Shown: one piece after another, positions 41,185 to 50,416 of the stretch
How the letters are laid out: the number at the start of each line of letters is the position of its first letter
How positions within the stretch are numbered: the first letter of the stretch is position 1
Source: Leucobacter komagatae
GTDB taxonomy: Bacteria; Actinomycetota; Actinomycetes; Actinomycetales; Microbacteriaceae
DNA length: 64,000 bases
Assembly (NCBI RefSeq): GCF_006716085.1
Contig: NZ_VFON01000002.1
Coordinates: forward strand, 310,001 to 374,000
Direction: 5' to 3'
The notes under the pieces: generated by a model
Seen by the model: the letters and a program-made list of their open reading frames with translations, nothing else
Databases searched by the model: none
What the model was told of the DNA's origin: nothing
Made by a program: the position numbers and the translations under genes

Positions 41185-42420
41185 CTAGACCTCTCGCACC
41201 GACCCCACCCCGCGCCACACGACACTCGTCAGCACAACGCCCACGGTAATCTGCGCGAGTGCCCCGACAATGAGCAGGGCAAGCACGGGCGTCCACGACC
41301 CGACTGCCTGGTGGAGCGCCCCGGCGCCGAGCGGGCCGAGCGTCGCGACCGTGTAGCCGATCGACTGCACGGCGGTCGAGACACGCGCCGCCTCGGCCGC
41401 GTCGCGCCCGATCGTCGCGATGAGCGCCAGCGCGAGCGGGAACGCGCACATGCCGAGCCCGAGCAGCCCCGCCCACAGTTCGGGTAGCGCGAGCGGCGCG
41501 AATACGAACCCGAGCACACCAGCGGTCGTGGCCGACCCGACGATCACGAACCCGAGCCGCATCCGCTTCGCCCCGCGGGCGAGCGGCATGATGATCACCG
41601 TCGCAGGCACGCCGACCGCCATCGCGATGCCGAGCAGCAACCCGGCGCGCTCGGGTGACAGCCCGGCGTCGGTCGCGATCGTCGGCAGCCACCCCATGAC
41701 GACGTAGCTGAGCAGCGACTGGATCGCGAAAAAGCTCGCAAGGAGCCAGGTGCCTGTTGGGTAGCCCCGCCCGCCCGCCGCGCCCCCGACGCGCGCCGAA
41801 CGCTCAGCCCGTGGCGCCGCGTCGATCGCTGCCGGTCGGGGAAGCGGCATCACGAGCGCCCAGACAACGAGCGCGAGGAGCGCGGGGATCGCCCACGCCG
41901 CGAGCCCGACCGTCGGGCTGCCGACGGCGATCGCGACGGGAACGGCGGTCGCCGCTGCCGTCGCGGCCCCGAGCGACATCGCCGTCGAGTACACGGTCGT
42001 GACAGTACCGATGCTCCTGCCGAAGTGCGAGCGCACGACCGCGGGGAGCAGGATGTTTACGACCGCGAGGCCGCCCGTCGCGATGACGGTGCCAGCGACG
42101 ACGACCCACGGCTGCGGGATCGCGCGAATGAGGAGGCCCGCCGCGAGCACCGCGAGCCCGATCGCGACCGTGCGCTCGACGCCCAGCCTTGCGGCGACCT
42201 TCGCCGTGCTTACGCCCGCGACCGCGAACACCGCCGTCGGGATCGCGGGGATGAGCACAACGGTCACCGAGTTCAACGCGCCGGCGTCGGTGAGCAGGGT
42301 GAGCAGCGACGCCGCGCTCGTGATCGCGAGGCGCAGGTTGAGCGCGACGAGCACGAGCGCGAGCAGCATGAGCGCGGGCCGCCGGCGCGCTACGGGAGGG
42401 GCATTGTGAACCATAATCAT
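41185..42420 (-). CDS. MFS transporter, CynX/NimT family
   Basis: A 411-residue, 12-helix transporter. LNLRLAITSAASLLTLLTDA near the N-terminus and the RGYPTGTWLLASFFAIQSLL segment at the start of helix 7 are typical of the cyanate/nitroimidazole-type (CynX/NimT) MFS proteins. The start can be ATG 42420 or ATG 42414; neither has a good ribosome-binding site. It is divergent from a GntR gene 46 bp away, the usual arrangement for a locally controlled transporter. Substrate unknown. Confidence 0.85.
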   Translation of the reverse strand: MIMVHNAPPVARRRPALMLLALVLVALNLRLAITSAASLLTLLTDAGALNSVTVVLIPAIPTAVFAVAGVSTAKVAARLGVERTVAIGLAVLAAGLLIRAIPQPWVVVAGTVIATGGLAVVNILLPAVVRSHFGRSIGTVTTVYSTAMSLGAATAAATAVPVAIAVGSPTVGLAAWAIPALLALVVWALVMPLPRPAAIDAAPRAERSARVGGAAGGRGYPTGTWLLASFFAIQSLLSYVVMGWLPTIATDAGLSPERAGLLLGIAMAVGVPATVIIMPLARGAKRMRLGFVIVGSATTAGVLGFVFAPLALPELWAGLLGLGMCAFPLALALIATIGRDAAEAARVSTAVQSIGYTVATLGPLGAGALHQAVGSWTPVLALLIVGALAQITVGVVLTSVVWRGVGSVREV

Positions 42421-42429
42421 CCAAACATT

Positions 42430-42455
42430 AGACGTTCTACCTTTGAGACGTACTA
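42430..42455. promoter_or_regulatory. Candidate GntR operator in divergent promoter
   Basis: AGACGTTCTA (42430-42439) and AGACGTACTA (42446-42455) are direct repeats 16 bp apart with one mismatch. The second overlaps a -10-like TACTAT for the GntR gene. The sites lie between both start codons. Confidence 0.4.
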
Positions 42456-42466
42456 TCATTGCACAT

Positions 42467-43177
42467 ATGAGCCTTGATCCGATACGGCAGACCTCGCTGA
42501 GCGACCAGGTCGTCGAGCGACTCCGCACCGAAATCGTCGAGGGCCGCTGGGTCGTTGGCGAACGCATCCCGCCAGAGCCCGAGCTCATCGCCGAGCTCGG
42601 CGTCGCGCGCGGAACCCTCCGCGAAGCGATCCGCGCGCTCCAGTACAGCGGCATGCTTGACGTGCGCCGCGGCGACGGGACGTTCGTCACCGCCCGCAGC
42701 GAGGTCCCCGGCGCTCTTGCCCGCTCGGGCGGCACCATCGGCGACGTGCTCGAGGCCCGCGCGGCGATCGAGCCGCAGCTCGCGAAACTCGCCGCCGAGC
42801 GCGCCGACGACGACGACATCGAGCGGATCGCGGAAGCCCTCGAACATCGCGCGTTCGTCTCGGGCGAACCCGTGACCCGCGAGAACGCGGAGGCGTGGGC
42901 GCGCGCAGACTCAGCGTTCCACGAGGAGGTCGCGCGCGCCGCGCACAACCCGATCCTCTTCGAGATCTACGCGGCTCTGCTCCCCCGCCTGCGCGACTCC
43001 GTCGAGCAGGCGATCGCGCGCGATGGCTTCAGCCGCGAGGACCCGCGCGGCCACGAGGAGGTGCTCGACGCGATCAGGCGCCGCGACGCAGAGGCCGCCG
43101 GCGCGAGCGCCTCGGCGAACCTCGCCGCAACGGAGCGGTGGGACGAAGCAGAGCGGGCCGGCGCAGCTTCACGCTAA
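42467..43177 (+). CDS. GntR family regulator, FadR (FCD) subfamily
   Basis: A 236-residue regulator. The winged helix-turn-helix (about 10-75: VVERLRTEIVEGRWVVGERI, PPEPELIAELGVARGTLREA) is followed by an all-helical FCD ligand domain (about 90-225, with metal-binding-type His and Asp residues). The ATG at 42467 is preferred to the earlier frame opening. It probably controls the divergent MFS gene. Confidence 0.9.
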   Translation: MSLDPIRQTSLSDQVVERLRTEIVEGRWVVGERIPPEPELIAELGVARGTLREAIRALQYSGMLDVRRGDGTFVTARSEVPGALARSGGTIGDVLEARAAIEPQLAKLAAERADDDDIERIAEALEHRAFVSGEPVTRENAEAWARADSAFHEEVARAAHNPILFEIYAALLPRLRDSVEQAIARDGFSREDPRGHEEVLDAIRRRDAEAAGASASANLAATERWDEAERAGAASR

Positions 43178-43203
43178 CGCCGACCCGCCCCGATCCTGAC
43201 CCG

Positions 43204-44550
43204 CTACGAGTCGAGCAGCTCCGTCACGAGCGCGGCGATATCGCTGCGCTCGCTGCGCGTGAGTGTCACGTGGCCGAACAGCGAGTGCCCCTTGAGCTTC
43301 TCGATGACCGCCGCGATCCCGTCGTGCCGACCAACGCGCAGGTTGTCGCGCTGCCCGACGTCGTGGGTGAGCACGACCCGCGAGCGCTGACCGATGCGAC
43401 TGAGCATCGTGAGCAGCACGTTGCGCTCAAGCGACTGCGCCTCGTCGACGATCACGAACGCGTCGTGCAGTGAGCGGCCACGAATGTGGGTGAGCGGGAG
43501 CACCTCGACGAGGTCGCGGGCGATCACCTCGTCGAGCACGTTCTGCGAGACGATCGAGCCGAGCGTGTCGAAGACTGCCTGGCCCCACGGGTTCATTTTG
43601 TCTTGCTGGTCGCCCGGGAGGTACCCGAGCTCTTGCCCGCCCACCGCGTACATGGGCCGGAACACCATGACCTTGCGGTGCTGCTGCCGTTCGAGCACCG
43701 CTTCGAGTCCCGCTGCGAGCGCGAGCGCCGACTTGCCGGTGCCTGCCTTCCCGCCGAGCGACACGATCCCGACCTCGGGGTCGAGCAGCAGGTCGATCGC
43801 GAGGCGCTGCTCCGCGCTCCTGCCGTGCACCCCGAACACCTCGCGGTCCCCGCGCACGAGGCGCAGCGAGGCGTCGCCGTCGACCCGCGCGAGGGCCGAC
43901 CCCGTCGGCGAGCTGATGATGAGTCCGGTGCCAATGACGAGGCCGCGGGCGGCCTCCACATCGTCGAGCCGTTCGACTTCCCACAGCGTGTCAACGTCGG
44001 CATCTGTGAGCTCGATCGAGGTCGTGCCGAGGTAGCTATCGTCGCCCGTCTGATCGTTGCGGTACTCCTCAGCGCCGAGGCCGAGCGCGGCGGCCTTCAC
44101 GCGCATCGGGAGATCCTTCGAGATCACGGTCACGTCGAGGCCCTCGGTTGCGAGGCTCTGCGCGACGGCGAGGATGCGGGTGTCGTTGTCACCGAGTCGC
44201 ATCCCGCTGGGCAGAACTTCGGCACTCGAGTGGTTGAGTTCGACGCGCAGCGTGCCGCCGTCTTCGCCAACGGGCACCGGGAAGTCGAGCCGCTCGTGCC
44301 GTTCGCGCAGCCCGTCGAGCAACCGCAGCGCGCGCCGCGCGAAGTACCCGAGCTCGGGGTCGTGCCGCTTCTTCTCGAGCTCGGTCACGACGACGACTGG
44401 CAAAACGATGCTGTGTTCAGCGAACCGGAAGATTGCCGCTGGATCGCTGAGCAAGACCGACGTGTCGAGCACGTAGGTTCGCTCCGCCTGCGCGAGGCGC
44501 TCGGCCTCGGCGATCGCCGGCTGCTGAATGGTTTCTCGGATTGTTGCCAC
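43204..44550 (-). CDS. phoH2: PIN-PhoH protein (PhoH2 RNA helicase/RNase)
   Basis: A 448-residue protein with an N-terminal PIN RNase domain (about 22-150; [15 protein letters not shown] and TELEKKRHD carry the acidic residues) and a C-terminal PhoH ATPase domain (about 240-440) with Walker [12 protein letters not shown] and Walker [11 protein letters not shown]. PhoH2 proteins are ATP-dependent RNA unwinding/cleaving enzymes, linked in mycobacteria to a toxin-antitoxin pair. The frame is open to 44739, but the GTG at 44550 has an AAGGAG at 6 nt and fits family length. No antitoxin gene is seen upstream. Confidence 0.92.
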   Translation of the reverse strand: MATIRETIQQPAIAEAERLAQAERTYVLDTSVLLSDPAAIFRFAEHSIVLPVVVVTELEKKRHDPELGYFARRALRLLDGLRERHERLDFPVPVGEDGGTLRVELNHSSAEVLPSGMRLGDNDTRILAVAQSLATEGLDVTVISKDLPMRVKAAALGLGAEEYRNDQTGDDSYLGTTSIELTDADVDTLWEVERLDDVEAARGLVIGTGLIISSPTGSALARVDGDASLRLVRGDREVFGVHGRSAEQRLAIDLLLDPEVGIVSLGGKAGTGKSALALAAGLEAVLERQQHRKVMVFRPMYAVGGQELGYLPGDQQDKMNPWGQAVFDTLGSIVSQNVLDEVIARDLVEVLPLTHIRGRSLHDAFVIVDEAQSLERNVLLTMLSRIGQRSRVVLTHDVGQRDNLRVGRHDGIAAVIEKLKGHSLFGHVTLTRSERSDIAALVTELLDS

Positions 44551-44863
44551 GGCGGCTCCTTCGTTCTGCCGGGGCGGCCCCGGCGAAACGAGTCGGCCGT
44601 AGCTTTCGAGGGTGGCTGCGGCCTCCTCAACCGGGCACGGTGCCCGGTACTCGTCAAGGTACGCTTTGAAGGTGAACGGGGGCTTTCGACACGCTGAAGT
44701 GTTGGAACGGGGTACGCGCGCCCCCGAAATCAGCGCCACAACACTGGAAACGTGAGATATCGACAGTCGTGGCCCGTCTGATTGGTACCTTCTCTACAGA
44801 ACCGACAACAGAAACAGTTTCCTATGCTGCCTTTCCTCCATCAAACAGCGCTAGGCTGATGCC
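44551..44863. other. Intergenic region between phoH2 and tetR
   Basis: A 313-bp divergent region. It holds the phoH2 ribosome-binding site and the -10 element of the TetR gene (44852-44857). The open frame extending phoH2 upstream to 44739 looks non-conserved. Nothing else recognised. Confidence 0.5.
44852..44857 (+). promoter_or_regulatory. -10 element of TetR gene (leaderless type)
   Basis: TAGGCT ends 6 nt before the ATG at 44864. Confidence 0.45.
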
Positions 44864-45433
44864 ATGACTGACGCGCGTATCCTGCGGACTCGGGCCGCAC
44901 TCCACAAGGCGATCACTGAGCTCGCCACCCAGAAGCCTGTTGGCGAGATCACGGTCTCGGAGCTCGCGGAGAGCGCCGGCATCAACCGTGTGACCTTCTA
45001 CAAGCACTACACGACGCCCGCCGAGGCGCTCGCGGACGCGCTGCACACCGAGCTCAAGGACATCGTTGCCGCAGCTGCCCCCGCGCCCGAGATCGACGCG
45101 TTCACGCACTGTATCTACACGGCGCTCGACCACCTCGAGGAGCGACGCGAGCTCTACACGATCGCGTTCAGCGACCAGGTCGACGGCACGATCCCGATCA
45201 TGCTCTCCCGCTTCCTCACCGAGGTCGCTGAGACCTACCTCACGAAGCGCCGCAAGCGGAAGCCCGCGGTTCCCGACGTCGACCTCGACGTCGCGGCAGC
45301 GTTCCTCGCGAACGGCGCCACGGGCGCGATCCGCGTCTGGATCCTTGAGGGCGACATGTCGCGCGAGCGCTTCTTCGAGAACCTGCCGCTGCTGCTCCCC
45401 GCCTGGTTCCAGGCGGAGGCAGCTGCGAACTAG
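44864..45433 (+). CDS. TetR/AcrR family regulator
   Basis: A 189-residue regulator. The N-terminal helix-turn-helix (about 5-55) contains ITVSELAESAGINRVTFYKH and YTTPAEALADAL. The C-terminal ligand domain is not diagnostic and resembles the TetR_C_33-type members. It stands alone, convergent with the CPBP operon and separated from it by a strong hairpin. Target unknown. Confidence 0.88.
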   Translation: MTDARILRTRAALHKAITELATQKPVGEITVSELAESAGINRVTFYKHYTTPAEALADALHTELKDIVAAAAPAPEIDAFTHCIYTALDHLEERRELYTIAFSDQVDGTIPIMLSRFLTEVAETYLTKRRKRKPAVPDVDLDVAAAFLANGATGAIRVWILEGDMSRERFFENLPLLLPAWFQAEAAAN

Positions 45434-45445
45434 CGGGTTAGCCAC

Positions 45446-45485
45446 GCCTCGGCGTTAGCGGCGCTACCGCCGCTAACGCCGAGGC
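45446..45485. terminator. Bidirectional hairpin between convergent tetR and CPBP genes
   Basis: A perfect 18-bp stem (45446-45463 with 45468-45485) has a 4-nt CTAC loop. The stem includes the last codons and stop of the CPBP gene. There is no clear T tract on either side. Confidence 0.7.
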
Positions 45486-46438
45486 GGTGCCAGGCTCGGC
45501 TGCTTGCCGAACTGGCCCGTCGCGGCGAGCGCGGCGATCAAGATCGCGGCGACGATCCACCCGGAGACGCCGAGCGGGTTCACGAGAGGCAGGGGCAGCG
45601 GCGCCCCGGCGGTCGTAAACACCATGAAGAGGGCCCCCGCCCCGTTGAGCGCACCGTGCGCGATGACGGCGGGCCACACGGACGCGCTGCGCAGGCGCAG
45701 CCAGCCGAACAGGATCCCCCAGAGCACGCTGCCCACGGTCATGAGGGCAACCCCGCGCCAATCAAGCAGCCCGAAGTTGTGGCCGAGCAGCGTCACCGGC
45801 GCGTGCCAGACGCCCCAGATCGCGCCGCTCACGAGCAGGGCCGGCCAGGTGCCCAGCGGGCGAAGCGCGGGCAGCAGCCAGCCTCGCCAGCCGATCTCTT
45901 CGCCGAACGCCGGGAGCAGGTTGATGAGGCTCGCAAACGGCACCATCGCGAGCTGCGTGAGCATGACGGTGTGCGCGAGTTCGGGCGGAGTCCCTGCCGC
46001 CGCGAGCGTGGCCGCAAACCCCGAAAGCTCGGCGAAGTCGGGGGTGTACCAGCCGAAGAGCGTCGCGACGCCGAGCGCGAGCGCGACGATCACGATCGGC
46101 GCGAAGTTGCCGAGCACGATGAACCAGACGACGCGCTTCGCGGGCCGGAGCGGCCACAGGCCGAGGAACCGGGCCCGCCCGCGCCGCGGCGTCTTCATCA
46201 CGAACACTGCGACGAGCATTGCGACCGCCGGCGTGAACATCATGACCGACGGCAGCAGCTGCATGAGCATCTGCGTGCCGAGCGGAATGCTCGCCGCCGT
46301 CGCCGGGTCGAGCTGCCACATCGGCAGCATGACGAGCCAAGCGAGCCCGTAGGCGACCGCGACGAAGAGCGCGACGGCGCTCCACGGCACGCGCGTGAGC
46401 GGTTCGGGCTGTGCGCCCGAGATCGGTTGCTGCGTCAT
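45473..46438 (-). CDS. CPBP family intramembrane glutamic endopeptidase
   Basis: A 321-residue polytopic membrane protein (about eight helices). The Abi/CPBP motifs are present: EEIGWRG (catalytic Glu pair), HAPVTLLGHNF and IAHGALN. This family includes Rce1-like prenyl-CAAX proteases and bacteriocin-processing or self-immunity proteins. Start ATG 46438 overlaps the stop of the upstream DUF1648 gene by 4 bp. Last gene of a four-gene operon that starts with a YtrA-type repressor. Confidence 0.9.
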   Translation of the reverse strand: MTQQPISGAQPEPLTRVPWSAVALFVAVAYGLAWLVMLPMWQLDPATAASIPLGTQMLMQLLPSVMMFTPAVAMLVAVFVMKTPRRGRARFLGLWPLRPAKRVVWFIVLGNFAPIVIVALALGVATLFGWYTPDFAELSGFAATLAAAGTPPELAHTVMLTQLAMVPFASLINLLPAFGEEIGWRGWLLPALRPLGTWPALLVSGAIWGVWHAPVTLLGHNFGLLDWRGVALMTVGSVLWGILFGWLRLRSASVWPAVIAHGALNGAGALFMVFTTAGAPLPLPLVNPLGVSGWIVAAILIAALAATGQFGKQPSLAPPRR

Positions 46439-47487
46439 TGCGAATCTCCTTCGATTGGTTCTGCTGCTTGCTCTGCTGCTTTTGCCGTTGCCTCGGCGAG
46501 CACCGCCGCAGCATCCTCCGCGCCATCGACCGTGACGACGAGCACTCTCCCGCTGCGCCTGGTGATGACGATGCCCTCGCCACCTCGCGGCACGATCCCG
46601 GTGCGGCCGCCCGCAAAGCGGAGACCCCAGCCGCCGAACTCGCCTAGCGGCTCGATCCGCGCGGTCACCACATCGGCGACGTCCGCCGCCGGAACTCGAA
46701 ACACCGGCCATCCGAAGCGCGAGCGCGCCTCGAACCCTGCGGGGCCGATCCGCACGCTGAACCACATGCACATTCCGGTCGAGACGGCGACGAGCGCGAA
46801 CACACCGAGGCTGATCCAGCCGGCAAGAGGTTCGACAGTGAACATCCAAGCGGTCATCGCCGCGATCAGCACGTTCACGACCGCAAGGCCCCAGGCCACC
46901 CCGCGCGATGGGCGAATCTCGCCCACCCAAGCCGCGCGCTCGGCCTCCCCGAGGGGAAGCGCCTGAGCGGTCGGCGCGCCCGTCTCGGGGTCGATGCGCA
47001 CCCGGGGCTGGAGGAGGTAGCCGACGATACCGGCGACGGCCCCGGCGACCCATCCGCCGATGAGCCAGCCGAGCGTCGAACCGGTCTCCCGCGCGTCGGC
47101 CGCGTCGAGCTGCGTTAGCGCAACCCCGAGCGCGTTGGTCTGCAGCGACACTACGAGGCCGAGCGCGAATGCGGGCAGCCACCGGTTCGCGGAAGCCCAC
47201 GTGCCCGCCCCGGTCGCCGGGGCCATGCCCCGCTGCTGCAGCAGCTGCAACTGGGGGAGGAACAGGGTCACCAGGCCGAGCACCGCGAACAGCACCAGGT
47301 TCGACCACGGGGCGCCGAAGCCATCGGGCAGGCCGGATGGGCCCCAGTGGGTCGCGGCGGGATCGGGCATGCGCGGCAGCCAGATGAGCTGCACCGCGAC
47401 CGAGGCGACGAGCACGATGCCCGGCACGATCAAGCCGACGGTGCGCGCCGCGCGCTTCGCTCGGCCAAGCTGAGCCGTGTGTGTCAT
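46435..47487 (-). CDS. DUF1648 membrane protein, copy 2
   Basis: A 350-residue polytopic protein. The DUF1648 motif (WLPRMPDPAATHWGPSGLPD) follows the first helix; about seven helices in all, then a C-terminal cytoplasmic domain (about 250-340) with GFEARSRFGWPVFRVPAADV and GEGIVITRRSGRVLVVTVDG, which looks like a bacterial PH-like fold. It is a clear paralogue of the next upstream gene. DUF1648 proteins occur in SdpI-type immunity proteins and in YtrA-linked operons. Overlaps both neighbours by 4 bp. Confidence 0.85.
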   Translation of the reverse strand: MTHTAQLGRAKRAARTVGLIVPGIVLVASVAVQLIWLPRMPDPAATHWGPSGLPDGFGAPWSNLVLFAVLGLVTLFLPQLQLLQQRGMAPATGAGTWASANRWLPAFALGLVVSLQTNALGVALTQLDAADARETGSTLGWLIGGWVAGAVAGIVGYLLQPRVRIDPETGAPTAQALPLGEAERAAWVGEIRPSRGVAWGLAVVNVLIAAMTAWMFTVEPLAGWISLGVFALVAVSTGMCMWFSVRIGPAGFEARSRFGWPVFRVPAADVADVVTARIEPLGEFGGWGLRFAGGRTGIVPRGGEGIVITRRSGRVLVVTVDGAEDAAAVLAEATAKAAEQAAEPIEGDSQ

Positions 47488-48578
47488 TCGTTTCCTCCAC
47501 TGCTGTCCGGTGAGTCTCCAGTGCGGGCCCGCCGGGCCGCGGTCGCGAGCGCGGCTGCCGCAGAATCGGCGTCGTCGAGCGTCACGACGAGCGGTCGCCC
47601 CCTGCTCCGGGTGACGCGGATCCCTTCGCCCGCGCGCATGACGATGCCGACCTTGCCATCGACCGAGATACGCCAGCCCCAGCCCCCAAACTCGCCGAAT
47701 GGATGGATGTCACTCACCTCGACATCGGTGACCTGCCCCGCGGGCACGCGCACCACTGGCCAGCCAACGAACGACCTCGCCTCAAAGCCGCGCTCGTCGA
47801 TGCGCACGTTGAACCGCATGCAGGTCACCGTGAGTACGAGCACCGCCAGCAGCGACACCGCCACGATCGCGACCCCCACCGGCTCAGCCGGTCTGATACT
47901 TGCCACGAGGATCAGGCAGGCGACCAGCACCACCAGCGAAGCCCCCATGATCCAGAAGTACGCCCGACTGACGCCGATCGACCCGACCCACGCGACGCGT
48001 TCGGCTGGGGCGAGGTCGAGCACTTCACCCGACTCAGCCTCGACGGGTGCCAAGAGCCGCAGCCGCGGCTGCGCGAAGTAGCCGAGCGCGGCAGCGGTAA
48101 TTCCAATCACCGCAGGCATGATGGAGACGGCGAGGTTCGGTTCGAGCTGCCTGGCGTCGGCAAGGTCGAGCTGGATCGCGGTCGTGATGATATCGAGCGA
48201 AAAGATCGTCGTGGCGCCGCCGAGCGCGATCGCCGGGGTGAGGCGATTGATCGGCCCCCAGATGTCGCCGCCGGGCCGCTGCCCAGTGACCCAGTTTGGT
48301 GCCCGCTGCAGGAAATACAGGGCGGCCATCGTGAGGCCCGCCACAGGAAACAAGAACAAACCGAGCATCGGGCTGCCAAAGCCGTCAGCGACACCGGCAC
48401 CGTTCCAGTGCACCGCAACCGGGTTGGGTAGGCGTGGGAGCCAGACGAGCGTGACGATCACGCCGACGACGACGAGGCCGAGCGGGATGACGAGGCCGAC
48501 GATGCGCGCGGCCGTGCGTGCGCGGAGCAGGTCGGGGTGCGGTTTTGGGGTGGGCTGCGCTGGCACTGTGTTCGTCAT
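47484..48578 (-). CDS. DUF1648 membrane protein, copy 1
   Basis: A 364-residue paralogue of the downstream gene with the same layout: VTLVWLPRLPNPVAVHWNGA (DUF1648 motif) after helix 1, several helices, and a C-terminal domain with GFEARSFVGWPVVRVPAGQV and RAGEGIRVTRSRGRPLVVTL. The two copies differ mainly in the central helices. Start ATG 48578 overlaps the stop of the GntR gene (ATGA). Role unknown; cell-envelope stress or peptide resistance would fit the operon type. Confidence 0.85.
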   Translation of the reverse strand: MTNTVPAQPTPKPHPDLLRARTAARIVGLVIPLGLVVVGVIVTLVWLPRLPNPVAVHWNGAGVADGFGSPMLGLFLFPVAGLTMAALYFLQRAPNWVTGQRPGGDIWGPINRLTPAIALGGATTIFSLDIITTAIQLDLADARQLEPNLAVSIMPAVIGITAAALGYFAQPRLRLLAPVEAESGEVLDLAPAERVAWVGSIGVSRAYFWIMGASLVVLVACLILVASIRPAEPVGVAIVAVSLLAVLVLTVTCMRFNVRIDERGFEARSFVGWPVVRVPAGQVTDVEVSDIHPFGEFGGWGWRISVDGKVGIVMRAGEGIRVTRSRGRPLVVTLDDADSAAAALATAARRARTGDSPDSSGGNE

Positions 48579-48985
48579 GCGGCGGCTTGCTCCTCTGAAA
48601 ACTGCAGCGGGATCGGGTCGGCGGGTGGCGTGCGCCCCGGGCCCTCGTTCGCGACGAGAGCGGCAAGTGTGGTTTGGCTCACGCCGAGCGATCGGGCGCG
48701 GGCGACGAGCTCACGCACCTCCCCAGACAGCTCGACGAGCGTGCTCGCCAGCGCGGTCACGACGGCGCCGCGGCCCCGCCTGAGGTCTACAAGACGCTCG
48801 TCGCGCAGCTGCTGGTAGGCCCGCAGCACGGTGTGCACGTTGATGTCGAGCGCGACGGCAAGCCGCTTCGCCGCGGGGAGCACGGTGCCGGCGCGCACCT
48901 TCCCCGATGCGATATCGGCACGCACGGAGTCGGCGATCTGCTCGTAGATCGCGCGCTCACTCGCCTCGTTGATTCGGATCAGCAT
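48575..48985 (-). CDS. GntR family regulator, YtrA subfamily
   Basis: A 136-residue regulator with an N-terminal winged helix (about 8-75: IYEQIADSVRADIASGKVRA, then LAVALDINVHTVLRAYQQLR) and a short two-helix C-terminal dimerisation part, the YtrA layout. YtrA regulators repress adjacent envelope-stress transporters or membrane proteins and respond to cell-wall antibiotics. First gene of the operon with two DUF1648 proteins and a CPBP protein. Confidence 0.9.
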   Translation of the reverse strand: MLIRINEASERAIYEQIADSVRADIASGKVRAGTVLPAAKRLAVALDINVHTVLRAYQQLRDERLVDLRRGRGAVVTALASTLVELSGEVRELVARARSLGVSQTTLAALVANEGPGRTPPADPIPLQFSEEQAAA

Positions 48986-49005
48986 GTGCCCTCCCTATGG
49001 CCTAA

Positions 49006-49022
49006 TTCTACTTGAACTAGAA
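49006..49022. promoter_or_regulatory. Candidate YtrA operator/promoter
   Basis: TTCTA (49006-49010) and TAGAA (49018-49022) form an inverted repeat 21 bp upstream of the repressor ATG. On the minus strand the left arm overlaps a -10-like TAGAAT. Autorepression is likely. Confidence 0.4.
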
Positions 49023-49078
49023 CAACTGGCGTGGCCCTACGTTCCAAGATCAACTAGCGTGAGTTGTGGGAGGTCACC

Positions 49079-50212
49079 ATGCACCGTTCACCATGCCCGA
49101 AATGCACGTTAGCCCTCACCGCGGGCGCCCTCGCGGCGCTCCTCGCGCTCACGGGATGCGCAGCTGAGCCGCCATCGGATCCGCCAGCCCCGTCACCGGC
49201 ACCCACAACAGCGGCCCCAACGGAAACGCCAGCCGAGACGTTCGGCCCGCGGCAGCCGACGACCGGCCTCTCTGCCCCCTGGTCGATCGCGTTCGTCGCG
49301 AACTCGGCCCTCGTGAGCGAACGCGACTCAGGGCGACTCCTCGAGCTCACGGAAGACGGGGCCAGCCGCGAGATCACGACAATCGCCGGTGTCGTGCACG
49401 GCGGCGAGGGTGGCCTGTTAGGGCTTGCGGTGTCGCCCGCCGAAGCAGGCGCCCAGCCCGAGTTTCTGTATGCCTACTCGACGGCCGAGTCCGGCAACCG
49501 CGTACAGCGCTTCCCCCTCACGGGCGAGCCCGGCTCACTCGCGGTCGGCGAACCCAGGACGATCATCGAAGGCATCCCGCGCGCCACCTCGCACAATGGC
49601 GGCCGGATCGCGTTCGGCCCCGACGGAATGCTCTACGTCACCGCCGGCGACGCCTCGCAACCGTGGCTGTCGCAAGACCTCGACAGCCTGGGCGGCAAGA
49701 TCCTCCGGCTCACCCCCGACGGCAAAGTGCCCGGCGACAACCCGTTCGATGGCTCCCCCGTCTACACGTACGGGCACCGCAACCCGCAAGGGATCGCGTG
49801 GGCGCAAGACGGCACCATGTACTCGAGCGAGTTCGGTCAGGACACCTGGGATGAGCTCAATGTCATCACCGCGGGATCGAACTACGGCTGGCCCGAGGTC
49901 GAGGGGATCGCGGGCGACGGCAGGTACGTCGACCCGGTGCAGCAGTGGACCCCGGACGAGGCTAGCCCGAGCGGCATCGCGATCACGGACGGCACGATCT
50001 ACATCGCGAACCTGCGCGGCCAGCGCGTGCGGACGGTGCCGCTGTCGGACCTCGCGGCGAGTTCCGACCACTTCGTCGAGGAGTACGGCAGGATTCGCGA
50101 CGTCGCTGTCTCCCCCGACGGGAAGCTCTGGCTGCTCAGCAACAACACCGACGGCCGGGTGGAGCCACGCGAGGGTGACGATCGGTTTATCGACTCGGGC
50201 CTCGTGCAGTAG
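49079..50212 (+). CDS. PQQ-dependent sugar dehydrogenase-like lipoprotein
   Basis: A 377-residue lipoprotein: signal peptide and LALTGC lipobox (Cys27), a Pro/Thr-rich linker (28-55), then a six-bladed beta-propeller of the soluble glucose dehydrogenase / Asd-like (GSDH) family with GEGGLLGLAVSP, SHNGGRIAFGPDGMLYVTAG, YGHRNPQGIAW and ELNVITAGSNYGWPEVEG motifs. The GTG at 49064 could extend it, but GGGAGG 6 nt before the ATG at 49079 favours that start. It would oxidise aldoses outside the membrane if PQQ is available; no PQQ genes are visible here. Confidence 0.88.
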   Translation: MHRSPCPKCTLALTAGALAALLALTGCAAEPPSDPPAPSPAPTTAAPTETPAETFGPRQPTTGLSAPWSIAFVANSALVSERDSGRLLELTEDGASREITTIAGVVHGGEGGLLGLAVSPAEAGAQPEFLYAYSTAESGNRVQRFPLTGEPGSLAVGEPRTIIEGIPRATSHNGGRIAFGPDGMLYVTAGDASQPWLSQDLDSLGGKILRLTPDGKVPGDNPFDGSPVYTYGHRNPQGIAWAQDGTMYSSEFGQDTWDELNVITAGSNYGWPEVEGIAGDGRYVDPVQQWTPDEASPSGIAITDGTIYIANLRGQRVRTVPLSDLAASSDHFVEEYGRIRDVAVSPDGKLWLLSNNTDGRVEPREGDDRFIDSGLVQ

Positions 50213-50371
50213 AGCCCGCGCTCCACCCGCCCCAGCCTTCACACCGTATGTGATCTACCCTACTTATCCCCCAACCGCCGTAATTCGTCATACCCATTGC
50301 CGTTTACATACGCAGCGCCGGAGGGCGGGGGCGGGCCTACTGCTAGGCAGAGTGACCCGCATACGAACGAA

Positions 50372-50403
50372 AGCGCCCACCACCCGACGGGGTGATGGGC
50401 GCT
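50372..50403 (-). terminator. Terminator after glutaryl-CoA dehydrogenase-like gene
   Basis: AGCGCCCA-CCACCC and GGGTG-ATGGGCGCT form an imperfect 13-bp stem with a short loop. On the minus strand it is followed by TTTCGTT. Confidence 0.7.
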
Positions 50404-50416
50404 CCCACACCTGAGA

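Noticed and set aside
45656..46966. 436-codon plus-strand frame opposite the CPBP and DUF1648 genes
   Set aside because: Very Arg/Pro/Glu-rich shadow of membrane-protein genes on the other strand.
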